From Caballeronia sp. SEWSISQ10-4 2 (GTDB taxonomy: Bacteria > Pseudomonadota > Gammaproteobacteria > Burkholderiales > Burkholderiaceae), in contig NZ_JALPRJ010000014.1 of assembly GCF_030464885.1 (NCBI RefSeq), positions 1 to 64,000 on the forward strand: a stretch of 64,000 nt of DNA. The letters run 5' to 3'. The position numbers and the translations under genes were made by a program. The notes beneath the pieces are model-generated. The model was given only the letters and a program-made list of their open reading frames with translations, had not been told where the DNA came from and did no database searches. This document shows, piece after piece, positions 36,137 through 44,188 of this stretch; positions within the stretch are counted from its first letter, which is position 1; each line of letters begins with the position of its first letter.

Positions 36137-37225
36137 ATGGAGACTGCTCTGCTGACGAAACGTGGATTGATCCGTCCCGCCATGGCGATCCTGTCCTGCT
36201 TCATGACCACGTGGTCCACGATGACATTCGCGCAAACCATACAGCCTGGCGCTCCCTATCCAGTCGGGATGAAACAGCTGGAATACGTAGACGCCACGCA
36301 AGGCAATCGCCACCTGGCGCTCACGCTGTTCTATCCAGCTGTAGTCAATAGTTCGACCGTGCCACAGCGCATGATCTTCTTTACCAACCTGCATCTTTAC
36401 AAGAACGCTGACGTGGCGTCCGACAACGTGAAGCGTCCACTCGTCATGTTTTCACACGGACATGGCAGCAACGGACTCTACTATGCGTGGTTTGCAGAGT
36501 TTCTCGCGTCGCGCGGCTATATTGTGGCCATGCTTTATCACTATCGTGCCAACACCTACGACGCAACGATCATGTACACGAGGAGCAAGCTCTGGCAACG
36601 CCCGATCGACATCAGCAAGGACATCACGTTCCTTTTGAACGACAAACTCTGGGGACCGCATATCGATCCAAATCGGATTGGCGTCGCCGGTCATTCCCAG
36701 GGAGGCTTCACGTCGCTCTGGATTGGTGGCGCAATGGTGAACCCTGAAAAGTACCTCGCCTACCAACGCGTCTGGAAGAACAACCAGTTGGTGCCGGAGT
36801 CACTGCGCAAGGATTTGCCGCTCGATGCCATGCCGGCGCTCAAGGTATACGACAGTCGTGTCAAGGCGGTCTTCGCGATGGCGCCGGGCGACTTGCAGGG
36901 TTTCGGAATGGACGAGGAAGGGGTTGCACAGTTGAAGGTGCCTGCCTATATCATCGTTGGCGCGAGGGACACTCAGGCTCCGCCTAAAGAGAATGCCGAG
37001 TTCGCAGCCAAGTACGCTCCGCATACCCAACTGGACGTGATGCCTGGCCTTGTCGACCACGAAATCTTCGCCAACGAATGCGACCAGGAGGGGAGGGACA
37101 CGTGGCCGGAAGCGTGTATCGATGCGCCTGGCATAGATCGCACCAAACTGCACGAGTACATCGGAAATGCAGCGCTGAAGTTCTTTGATACCAACCTGAA
37201 TGTTCCGCGAGGCCCGCTAAACTAG
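36137..37225 (+). CDS. Secreted alpha/beta hydrolase (PAF-acetylhydrolase-like)
   Basis: A 362-residue protein with a signal peptide ending near TFAQ (residues 1-33), so it is probably periplasmic. The alpha/beta-hydrolase fold shows the nucleophile elbow GHSQGG (Ser near residue 187), an oxyanion HGHGS near 108-111, the Asp in GARDTQAPP and the His in GLVDHEIF. The order fits platelet-activating-factor acetylhydrolase-like enzymes and dienelactone-hydrolase relatives, which cut short acyl esters. The ATG at 36137 has AGGAGG 7-8 bases upstream. The true substrate is unknown. It stands alone, divergent from the PhzF-like gene. Confidence 0.88.
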   Translation: METALLTKRGLIRPAMAILSCFMTTWSTMTFAQTIQPGAPYPVGMKQLEYVDATQGNRHLALTLFYPAVVNSSTVPQRMIFFTNLHLYKNADVASDNVKRPLVMFSHGHGSNGLYYAWFAEFLASRGYIVAMLYHYRANTYDATIMYTRSKLWQRPIDISKDITFLLNDKLWGPHIDPNRIGVAGHSQGGFTSLWIGGAMVNPEKYLAYQRVWKNNQLVPESLRKDLPLDAMPALKVYDSRVKAVFAMAPGDLQGFGMDEEGVAQLKVPAYIIVGARDTQAPPKENAEFAAKYAPHTQLDVMPGLVDHEIFANECDQEGRDTWPEACIDAPGIDRTKLHEYIGNAALKFFDTNLNVPRGPLN

Positions 37226-37305
37226 TCGTCACGATCCATTCTATTGGATGGAGCCGCAGGCCGGCAGCTCGCAAGCTGCACGCGAAACCGGTCATTCAGG
37301 CCTGC

Positions 37306-39348
37306 TTACTCACCCCGAATCAAACCCCGTTTGCGCAACATCGGCTCGGCTCGCGGATCACGGCCGCGAAAAGCGCGAAACGCGGAGCGTTGTTCGCGGC
37401 TGTCGCCTGCGCTGTAAACGTAGCGATGCAGCTTCTCGGCTAGCGCGGGATCGAATGCATTGCCGGTTTCTTCGAATGCATCGAACGCTTCGGCCTCCAG
37501 GACCTCGGCCCACATGTAGACGTAATAGCCCGCCGCATAACATGCGCCGCTGAAGATATGGCCAAAGTGCGGCAGCCGGTGGCGCATGCCCACCTCCCTC
37601 GGCACGCCGATACGCTTGCGCTCGTCCGCCTCAAACCGGGCGATGTCGATACCGGCAGGATCGTTCTGCAGATGCAACGCCATATCGATCAGAGCCGACG
37701 ATGTATAAGCAACCGTCTCAAACCCGCGGTTGAAAGTCTGCGCCGCCCTGATGCGCTCTATCAACGCGGCCGGGATCGGCTCGCCCGTTGTCACGTGACG
37801 CGCATGCTTCGCCAGCACTTCCGGCACCGTGGCCCAGTTTTCCATCAATTGCGAAGGGAGTTCCACATAGTCTTGCGGAACGTTGGTACCCGACAGGCGG
37901 CCGTAGCTGACGTCGGAGAGCAAGCCGTGCAGTCCGTGGCCAAACTCGTGAAACAGCGTGCGCACGTCGTCGAAACCAAGTAGCGTTGGGCCATCGTCGA
38001 CGCGGGCGAAATTGTTGTTGTTCACCACGACCGGCATCACCTTGCCGCCATTGCGTGTTTGCCTGCGATAAATATGCATCCAGGCGCCGCCCTGCTTGTT
38101 GGGCCGGGCATAGTTGTCGCCGAGGAAGATGCCCACTCGTTCATCGCCGCGGTGCACTTCCCACAAACGCACGTCCGGGTGATAGAGCGTTACGCCGGTT
38201 TGCTCGACGAACTGCACGCCGAACAGGCGCCCCGCGCAATCGAACATGGCGGCAAGCATCGCGTCCAGGCTGAAGTACGGTTTCACTTGAGCATCGTCGA
38301 GTGCGTGGCGGGCGACACGTACTTTCTCGGCCAGGTAATACCAGTCCCACGGCTCTATGTCGGTGGGTTCGCCGAGCGCGGCAGCTTGCTCGACCAGAGC
38401 CTGCCGCTCCTGTTCGACACTGGCCTTCGCTGGCTCCCAAACCTGACCAAGCAGTTCAAAGACGGCGGAGGCTTTGCCGGCCATGCGATCAGAGAGCGCG
38501 TAATCGGCAAAGTTTTCGTAGCCGAGCAATCGCGCCTGCTCCTGCCGCAGAGTGAGTATCTCGCGAGCCAGCGGCCGGTTGTCGCGCGCCGGGGTTTCTC
38601 CACGCGTGGTCCAGGCGCGCCATGCGGTTTCACGCAGATCACGGCGGGTCGACCACGTGAGGAACGGCTGCACGAGCGAACGCGAGAGCGTGATCACGTA
38701 GCCGTCCACACCGCGCTCCTTGGCGGCGCTGCTTGCCGCCTGGCGCAGGGAAGCGGGTAGGCCGGCCAAGTCCGCTTCGGTCGTCAACGGCAATTGGTAG
38801 GTCGATTCGTCGGCGAGTATGTTCTGCGCGAACTGCGTCTGCAGATCGGCGAGCCGCGTGGCGATGACCGCGAAACGCTCACGTGCAGCCCCTTGTAGCG
38901 TGCCGCCCGCGCGGATGAAATCGGTATGCAGGCGTTGCAGCAGACGGTGCTGCTCTTCGCTCAGGTCTAGCGTGGCAGCTTGCTGATGAACGGTATCGAG
39001 CCTGGCAAAGAAGCCGGCGTGCATTGCGACCTTGCTGTCGTGCGCGGCCAGCAGCGGCGCCATTTCGCGCTCCACGGCCTGCAGGGCGGGCGGTGACTCC
39101 GAAGCACACAGGTTTTCAAAGGTCAGCCGGACACGATCCAGCCCGGTGCCGGCGGCATCGAACGCGGCCACGGTGTTGTCGAATGTGGGAGCAGCCAAAT
39201 TTTCAGCTAGTGCATTGATTTCCGCCAGATGCTGCTCGAAAAGCGCAGCGAAGGCGGGGGCGAAGTGTTCGCACCGGATCCGCTCGAAGGGCGGTAACTG
39301 GTAGGGCGTTTGCCAGTCCTGTAACAGCGGATTGCTGTGATCGGTCAT
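37306..39348 (-). CDS. dcp: Peptidyl-dipeptidase Dcp-like M3 metallopeptidase
   Basis: A 680-residue M3 metallopeptidase, almost the same length as E. coli Dcp. The zinc motif HEFGHGLHGLL is near residue 455, and the third ligand Glu is about 25 residues on, in the LPSQLMENW region. EPWDWYYLAEKVR and AQVKPYFSLD match Dcp closely. The C-terminal MLRKRGLI is also the Dcp pattern. Dcp removes dipeptides from peptide C-termini; in E. coli it is in the cytosol. The related oligopeptidase A (PrlC) is the alternative, but Dcp fits better. No signal peptide is seen. It is convergent with the hydrolase gene, 80 bases away. Confidence 0.92.
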   Translation of the reverse strand: MTDHSNPLLQDWQTPYQLPPFERIRCEHFAPAFAALFEQHLAEINALAENLAAPTFDNTVAAFDAAGTGLDRVRLTFENLCASESPPALQAVEREMAPLLAAHDSKVAMHAGFFARLDTVHQQAATLDLSEEQHRLLQRLHTDFIRAGGTLQGAARERFAVIATRLADLQTQFAQNILADESTYQLPLTTEADLAGLPASLRQAASSAAKERGVDGYVITLSRSLVQPFLTWSTRRDLRETAWRAWTTRGETPARDNRPLAREILTLRQEQARLLGYENFADYALSDRMAGKASAVFELLGQVWEPAKASVEQERQALVEQAAALGEPTDIEPWDWYYLAEKVRVARHALDDAQVKPYFSLDAMLAAMFDCAGRLFGVQFVEQTGVTLYHPDVRLWEVHRGDERVGIFLGDNYARPNKQGGAWMHIYRRQTRNGGKVMPVVVNNNNFARVDDGPTLLGFDDVRTLFHEFGHGLHGLLSDVSYGRLSGTNVPQDYVELPSQLMENWATVPEVLAKHARHVTTGEPIPAALIERIRAAQTFNRGFETVAYTSSALIDMALHLQNDPAGIDIARFEADERKRIGVPREVGMRHRLPHFGHIFSGACYAAGYYVYMWAEVLEAEAFDAFEETGNAFDPALAEKLHRYVYSAGDSREQRSAFRAFRGRDPRAEPMLRKRGLIRGE

Positions 39349-39910
39349 GTCGATCTGCCTGTTGGGCGATTATCGTCGAGAAGGGGACATGATATGACAT
39401 CGTGCACCCGAGGACGGCGAACGGGCGGTTCAGGTTTGACGGGTTGATATCTCGGTGGCGAAGCGCGGTGTCATCGTGAGTAACTGGTTCAGCCGGGGCT
39501 TGCACACCCTAAGGAGGCGTTCCTTAATGCTGAACCTCACGGCGTTCACCGGAACCTGAGATGCTCAGAGGAAGACCGGTCGCAAGGATTGGTGCCGATC
39601 GCCTGACAATGTCGTGCCGCTTTTTAATGCGTCATTGCACCAATGTCGGGAGACTGGCACCGCAAAGGAATTATGTTGTGTACGCTACTTATCCAACACA
39701 TTACGAACGTCTTGACGGGATCGTGTTTTCGTTCAGTAAACCGAAGAATATCGACCAATTACAGTGCTATGCAGTTGATATAAAATTATTGCGCCATCAA
39801 AGAGGGCTTGGCACACTCCATGCGTCAAAGTTAAAAATAAGACGTGTACGCTCTTTTTGGCTGTGTAAGCTCGAGCGACTGATTCACTTTATCCCGGTCC
39901 GGAGTAGCCT
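39349..39910. other. Intergenic region before the importer operon
   Basis: I see no gene in these 562 bases, which contain the promoters of dcp (minus) and of the ABC operon (plus). A short inverted repeat TAAGGA / TCCTTA lies at about 39509-39525, and a 10-codon frame after it is probably chance. A 117-codon open frame at 39561-39914 is unconvincing: it has no family features and Arg-rich composition. The region is AT-richer than its flanks. Confidence 0.4.
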
Positions 39911-40906
39911 ATGAATTCATTCATCGTGCGTGCGATCACGTCGCTTGGTGTGTCACTACTTCTTGCCGCTGGTCCTGGACGGTTCAACGTCGCGCACGCT
40001 GACGAGATATCGGTGACTCAATGGGGCAGCAGTTTGTACGGTCTTCCCTACGCGGTCGCCATGCACGATGGCCTTTTCAAGAAGGCAGGCGTCGACATCA
40101 CCGGCATCCTCAGCTCCGGCGGTGGTGGCACAACCGTTCGCAATATTCTCGCGAGTAAAACACCATACGGCGAAGTCGCAGTGTCGGCGGCGCTTGCCGC
40201 ACAGCGCCAGGGCCTCGATCTTGTCATCGTGAACGTAGGCACTCGTAGCGTTGCGGAGGCGTCGATGGTGACCATGCCCAGCTCTGATGTAAAAAACGTT
40301 GGGGACCTCGCCGGAAAAAAGGTCGCGATCACATCACCGAAAGGCGTGTCTGAAATGCTGTTGCTGATGGTGCTCAAGTCGAAGGGAATCGATGCAGGCA
40401 AGGTCACGCGGATCGCATCGGGTGGATATGTAAACGGCTTGACGCTGCTGGAACAAGGCGGCGTGTCGGGAGCTGTGCTGATCGAACCGCTCTCCATCAT
40501 TCGCGTTACCAAGTACCGCACGGTCTATCGTGCCGGCGATGTTCTCCAACCAATGACCACTTCCGTTGGCATCACCACCCGCGAGTTTGCAAAGGAACAT
40601 CCCGACACCCTGCGCGCGATCATCGCCGGGCGACGAGCGGGCGTCGATGCGACTTACGCCGATCCTGCCGCCGCCGCGGCATTGCTGCAGGAAAGTTTCA
40701 AGCTCACGCCTGAAGTGGCGAAGGTGGCGGTGGACAACATGGTCAAGTCGCGCATGTGGAGCGAGGGTGAGTTCGATCGCACAGAACTCGATCGAATGAC
40801 AGACGGGCTCAAGCTGATCGGCGAGCTCAATGGTGATGTGGATTGGTCCAAGCTGGTAGACACGAGTTTCCTTCCCGCAGATTTGAAGGCTAAAGGAAAG
40901 CTATGA
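39911..40906 (+). CDS. ABC importer substrate-binding protein (NitT/TauT type)
   Basis: A 331-residue periplasmic binding protein of the NMT1/THI5-like class. The signal peptide ends near AHA before DEISVTQW (residue about 33). The body has the typical YGLPYAVAMHDGLFKKAGVDI and DLAGKKVAITSPKGVSE motifs. Relatives bind nitrate, taurine, thiamine precursors or aromatic acids, so the ligand cannot be read from sequence. The gene starts the operon. GGAG lies 6 bases before the ATG, and the stop overlaps the ATPase start (ATGA), so the genes are translationally coupled. Given the enzymes that follow, a pyridine-type or nucleotide-derived ligand is inferred. Confidence 0.92.
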   Translation: MNSFIVRAITSLGVSLLLAAGPGRFNVAHADEISVTQWGSSLYGLPYAVAMHDGLFKKAGVDITGILSSGGGGTTVRNILASKTPYGEVAVSAALAAQRQGLDLVIVNVGTRSVAEASMVTMPSSDVKNVGDLAGKKVAITSPKGVSEMLLLMVLKSKGIDAGKVTRIASGGYVNGLTLLEQGGVSGAVLIEPLSIIRVTKYRTVYRAGDVLQPMTTSVGITTREFAKEHPDTLRAIIAGRRAGVDATYADPAAAAALLQESFKLTPEVAKVAVDNMVKSRMWSEGEFDRTELDRMTDGLKLIGELNGDVDWSKLVDTSFLPADLKAKGKL

Positions 40907-41760
40907 CCGTACTGAATAGACCTGCGCCGCTCAAGATCCCCGAAGCATTGCCATCGCAGGAGCCAGAAGAGGCGCACGCGACGCTTACCGGCGTCACGCG
41001 GTACTTCAAGAAGAACGGATCCAAAGAACTCTTTCATGCACTTGGCCCGATCGACCTGACGCTGATGAAGGGCGAATTCTTCTCAGTGGTGGGGCCCTCG
41101 GGTTGCGGCAAGTCCACGCTGCTCGACGCGCTCGCGGGTCTGTCCGAACCCAGCGGCGGACGCGTCATGTTCGAGGCGCGCGCAGTCAACGGCGTACCCG
41201 ACGGGGTGGGCGTGGTCTTTCAGGAAGACGCGTCGTTCCCGTGGCTGAACGTGCACGACAACATTTCATTCGGATTGCGCATGGCGGGGATGGACGGTGC
41301 GGAGATCAAGCGCCGAACCGACTATGCGATGGGTTTCATGGGGCTGAAGGACTTCGCCGGGGCGTATCCGGCGCAACTCTCGGGCGGCATGCGCCAGCGC
41401 GTTTGTATCGCCCGCACGCTTGTCACACAACCTCGCCTGATCCTGCTGGATGAACCCTTCGGCGCACTCGACCAGCAAACACGCCTGCTCATGGGGGATG
41501 AACTGTTGCGTCTGTGGCGCGAGACTTCCGCCACCGTGCTGCTGATTACCCATGCGCTCGACGAAGCCGCCATGCTTTCGGATCGTGTGGGCGTGATGTC
41601 GGCACGCCCCGGCCTGTTTATCGACATCGTCGAGACGGGTTGGGCCCGGTCGCGAGACAGCCGCATTGTCTCGACGCCGCGCTTCGGCGAAGTGAATGCG
41701 CGACTGTGGGAGAAGCTACGCGTTGAATCGATGAAGGTGATGGGGACGGCCACGCATTAA
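40903..41760 (+). CDS. ABC importer ATPase subunit
   Basis: A 285-residue ATPase of the NitT/TauT class. The Walker A motif GPSGCGKST is near residue 65, the signature LSGGMRQR near 160, the Walker B LILLDEPFGALD near 183, and the switch His in LITHALDEA. An N-terminal extension of about 25 residues precedes the usual start. It overlaps the binding-protein stop by 4 bases. AAAGGAAAG at 40892-40900 is the ribosome-binding site. It energises the two permeases downstream. Confidence 0.95.
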   Translation: MTVLNRPAPLKIPEALPSQEPEEAHATLTGVTRYFKKNGSKELFHALGPIDLTLMKGEFFSVVGPSGCGKSTLLDALAGLSEPSGGRVMFEARAVNGVPDGVGVVFQEDASFPWLNVHDNISFGLRMAGMDGAEIKRRTDYAMGFMGLKDFAGAYPAQLSGGMRQRVCIARTLVTQPRLILLDEPFGALDQQTRLLMGDELLRLWRETSATVLLITHALDEAAMLSDRVGVMSARPGLFIDIVETGWARSRDSRIVSTPRFGEVNARLWEKLRVESMKVMGTATH

Positions 41761-41778
41761 ATTTACCGGGAGTCCGAC

Positions 41779-42528
41779 GTGAAAACCGAGAGCATTTTGC
41801 GCGCGGCCGTGGTGATCAGCTTCATAGTGCTGATCGAATTGCTATGCCGCCTGGGCGTTATTCCCACAAGCGTGCTGCTCGCGCCTTCGACGATGGTGAC
41901 GCATGGTGCCGAGTTGCTGCGTGCAGGCAAGTTCAATCACGACATTGGCATCAGCCTCATGGAAATCGTGGCGGCGTCGATCGTTTCGGTCCTGCTGGGT
42001 TTTGTCATCGGCTTGGTTATTCATGCGTTGCCGCGAATACGGCGGGCGCTCGAGCCTTTGTTGTCCAGCTACTACGCAGTGCCAACATTCATATTTTATC
42101 CGGTGTTCATCGTGGTGCTCGGGGTGGGGCCGCTTCCGATCATCGCAATCGCGGTGTTGCTGGCCGTCGTGACAATGATTACAGCCACACTCGACGGCCT
42201 CGACAGGATTCCGCGCGCGCTGCACAAAAGTGGGCTCGTCATGCGCCTGCCTGCTTGGCGCTCAGCTTTCTTCATCAAACTGCCCGCTGCGCTTCCGTAT
42301 CTTTTCACGGGAATGAAACTGGCGGTGGCCTATTCTTTTATCGGAGTGATTGCGTCGGAATTCATCTTGTCCGGATCGGGTGTTGGGTATGCGATTGGCT
42401 ACGCCTACAACAACTTCCAGAACGACGACATGTACTCGTTGATGCTGCTCATCCTGATCGCGGTAACGGTGGTGAATATGGTGCTGAATCGCATCGATCA
42501 CCAGTTCCAGTCCCGGCGTCAACGCTGA
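41779..42528 (+). CDS. ABC importer permease 1
   Basis: A 249-residue inner-membrane permease of the TauC/SsuC class with five to six hydrophobic segments. The cytoplasmic coupling (EAA-type) loop is near residues 150-175, around KSGLVMRLPAWRSAFFIKLPAALPYLFTG. A GTG start is used, with GGGAG 7 bases upstream. The stop is 29 bases before the next permease gene. Having two permease genes implies a heterodimer, whereas many relatives use one homodimeric permease. Confidence 0.92.
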   Translation: MKTESILRAAVVISFIVLIELLCRLGVIPTSVLLAPSTMVTHGAELLRAGKFNHDIGISLMEIVAASIVSVLLGFVIGLVIHALPRIRRALEPLLSSYYAVPTFIFYPVFIVVLGVGPLPIIAIAVLLAVVTMITATLDGLDRIPRALHKSGLVMRLPAWRSAFFIKLPAALPYLFTGMKLAVAYSFIGVIASEFILSGSGVGYAIGYAYNNFQNDDMYSLMLLILIAVTVVNMVLNRIDHQFQSRRQR

Positions 42529-42557
42529 CCAGGCCCCACGCCATTGCTGGAGCGCTC

Positions 42558-43289
42558 ATGAGAAATTACTTCGACACTTTGATCGTCGCAATTGTAGTCG
42601 TAGCTTGCTGGGAGGTCTTGCATCTCACGGTTGGCGACGGCTCGCTGTCCTCGCCGTGGTCGACGCTGACGGAACTCGTGCATATGCTCGGCACGCAAGC
42701 CTTCTGGTCCAACGCGACCGAAACCGCAAAAGCGCTTGGGCTTGCGCTCGTCATTGCGCTTGTAGGGGGAATACTGCTGGGCGTGCTGCTAGGCGTGAAC
42801 CGGGTATCAGGCATTGTGGCCGAGCCGATTTTGCTGAATCTCTACTCGTTGCCAAAGGTGACGCTTTACCCGCTGGTGCTGCTTGTGTTCGGTCTTGGGC
42901 TGTCGGCAAAGGTGGCGTTCGGCGTCATGCATGGATTGATTCCGATTCTGATGTTCACCATGAATGCGATTCGCCAGATGCGGCCAGTGTATTTGCGCGC
43001 GTCGTTGACGATGCGCTTGCCTCTGTATCGCACGATCCTTCACGTGGTGCTGCCAGCTGTGTTCCCCGAAATTGTGTCGGGATTGCGCCTGGGGTTTTCC
43101 TTGACGTTGCTAGGTGTACTGATTGGTGAAATGTTCGCGTCGCAACGCGGCCTGGGCTACCTGCTGACGAGCGCCATGAATCTTGGCGATATTCGCACCA
43201 TCATGGCCGTCGCCTTGTTTCTGACCTTGTTTGCCCTGCTGTGCAATGGCCTGCTGTTGATAGCCAACCGTCGCCTGAACCATCGCTGA
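42558..43289 (+). CDS. ABC importer permease 2
   Basis: A 243-residue second permease with an EAA-type loop near MRLPLYRTILHVVLPAVFPEIVSGL. The ATG at 42558 has GGAG 5 bases upstream. A much longer open frame begins at 41844, but its N-terminal part is a shadow of permease 1; the family homology begins at MRNYFD. It forms the translocation pore with permease 1. The phosphoribosyltransferase gene follows after 55 bases. Confidence 0.92.
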   Translation: MRNYFDTLIVAIVVVACWEVLHLTVGDGSLSSPWSTLTELVHMLGTQAFWSNATETAKALGLALVIALVGGILLGVLLGVNRVSGIVAEPILLNLYSLPKVTLYPLVLLVFGLGLSAKVAFGVMHGLIPILMFTMNAIRQMRPVYLRASLTMRLPLYRTILHVVLPAVFPEIVSGLRLGFSLTLLGVLIGEMFASQRGLGYLLTSAMNLGDIRTIMAVALFLTLFALLCNGLLLIANRRLNHR

Positions 43290-43344
43290 CCGTGATTGTT
43301 TCTTTCCTAACCTGTTTAGTCCAAGCAAAGAAAGGCTGACCACT

Positions 43345-44181
43345 ATGTACGACACATTCCAGACTGACCGCCTGATCGACCTGTGGCTTGCCGAAGACAT
43401 CGGCTATTGCGATCTGACCGCTCAGGTCATGATCGAGCCGCATGAGATCGGCGCATTCGTGATGAATGCGCGTGAAAAGCTGATCGTTGCTGGCATTGAT
43501 GTCGCGGTGCGAATCTTCAAGCGCTACGATCCGTCGCTTGACGTGACCGTACACGTAAAGGACGGCGACACGATAGAGAAAGGGACGATCATGCTCACGG
43601 TGCGCGGCAACGCACGAAGCGTGCTGACCGCCGAGCGCACCGCGCTAAATATAGTGCAGCGGCTGTCAGGTATCGCTAACCTGACGGCAGAATATGTGGC
43701 CGCGGTGGCCGGCACGCGTGCAAGGCTCATTGACACGCGCAAGACTACGCCCGGCCTGCGCATGCTGGAGAAACACGCGGTCACCTGCGGCGGTGGTCTC
43801 AACCATCGTCTCGGCCTTGATAACGGCGTCATGATCAAAGATAACCATATCGCGGTGTGCGGCGGCATTGCAAAAGCCGTGGAACGGGCGCGCCGTCAGT
43901 TGCCGGTTCTGACCAAGCTGGAGGTGGAATGTGACCGGCTGGATCAGGTAAAGGAAGCGCTGGAGGCGGGTGTCGACGTGATCATGCTCGACAACATGTC
44001 TGTGGCTGACATGGCCAAGGCGGTTGACATGGTAGGCGGGCGCACCAAGCTCGAAGCATCGGGCGGTATCAGCCTTGCCACCATCGGAGAGATTGCGAAG
44101 ACAGGCGTGGATTATATTTCGACGAGCAAGATCAACCAGGCGTCGTCGTGCGTGGATATCGGCCTCGATGAGGCGGAGTAA
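43345..44181 (+). CDS. nadC: NadC-type quinolinate phosphoribosyltransferase
   Basis: A 278-residue enzyme of the NadC family. It converts quinolinate + PRPP to nicotinate mononucleotide + CO2 + PPi. The quinolinate-binding residues are kept: Arg of ERTALNIVQRLSG, Arg and Lys of DTRKTTPGLR near residue 129, His-Arg of NHRLG near 152 and Lys of IKDNH near 164. The ModD branch (molybdate-linked) is the alternative, but the intact quinolinate set favours NadC chemistry. No nadA or nadB is present, so this is not the de novo NAD operon; a housekeeping nadC probably exists elsewhere. AAAGG precedes the ATG. The next gene makes PRPP, its co-substrate, in a predicted coupled route. Confidence 0.9.
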   Translation: MYDTFQTDRLIDLWLAEDIGYCDLTAQVMIEPHEIGAFVMNAREKLIVAGIDVAVRIFKRYDPSLDVTVHVKDGDTIEKGTIMLTVRGNARSVLTAERTALNIVQRLSGIANLTAEYVAAVAGTRARLIDTRKTTPGLRMLEKHAVTCGGGLNHRLGLDNGVMIKDNHIAVCGGIAKAVERARRQLPVLTKLEVECDRLDQVKEALEAGVDVIMLDNMSVADMAKAVDMVGGRTKLEASGGISLATIGEIAKTGVDYISTSKINQASSCVDIGLDEAE

Positions 44182-44188
44182 GCCCGCG

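Noticed and set aside
39561..39914. 117-codon open frame before the importer operon
   Set aside because: No family, poor composition and no ribosome-binding site; it ends inside the first gene of the operon.
41844..42557. N-terminal extension of permease 2 within permease 1
   Set aside because: The extension is in an alternative frame of permease 1; permease 2 homology and ribosome-binding site start at 42558.
43345..44181. ModD (molybdate-linked) identity for the NadC-like gene
   Set aside because: Quinolinate-binding residues are intact and the importer is not of the ModA type, so NadC chemistry is preferred.
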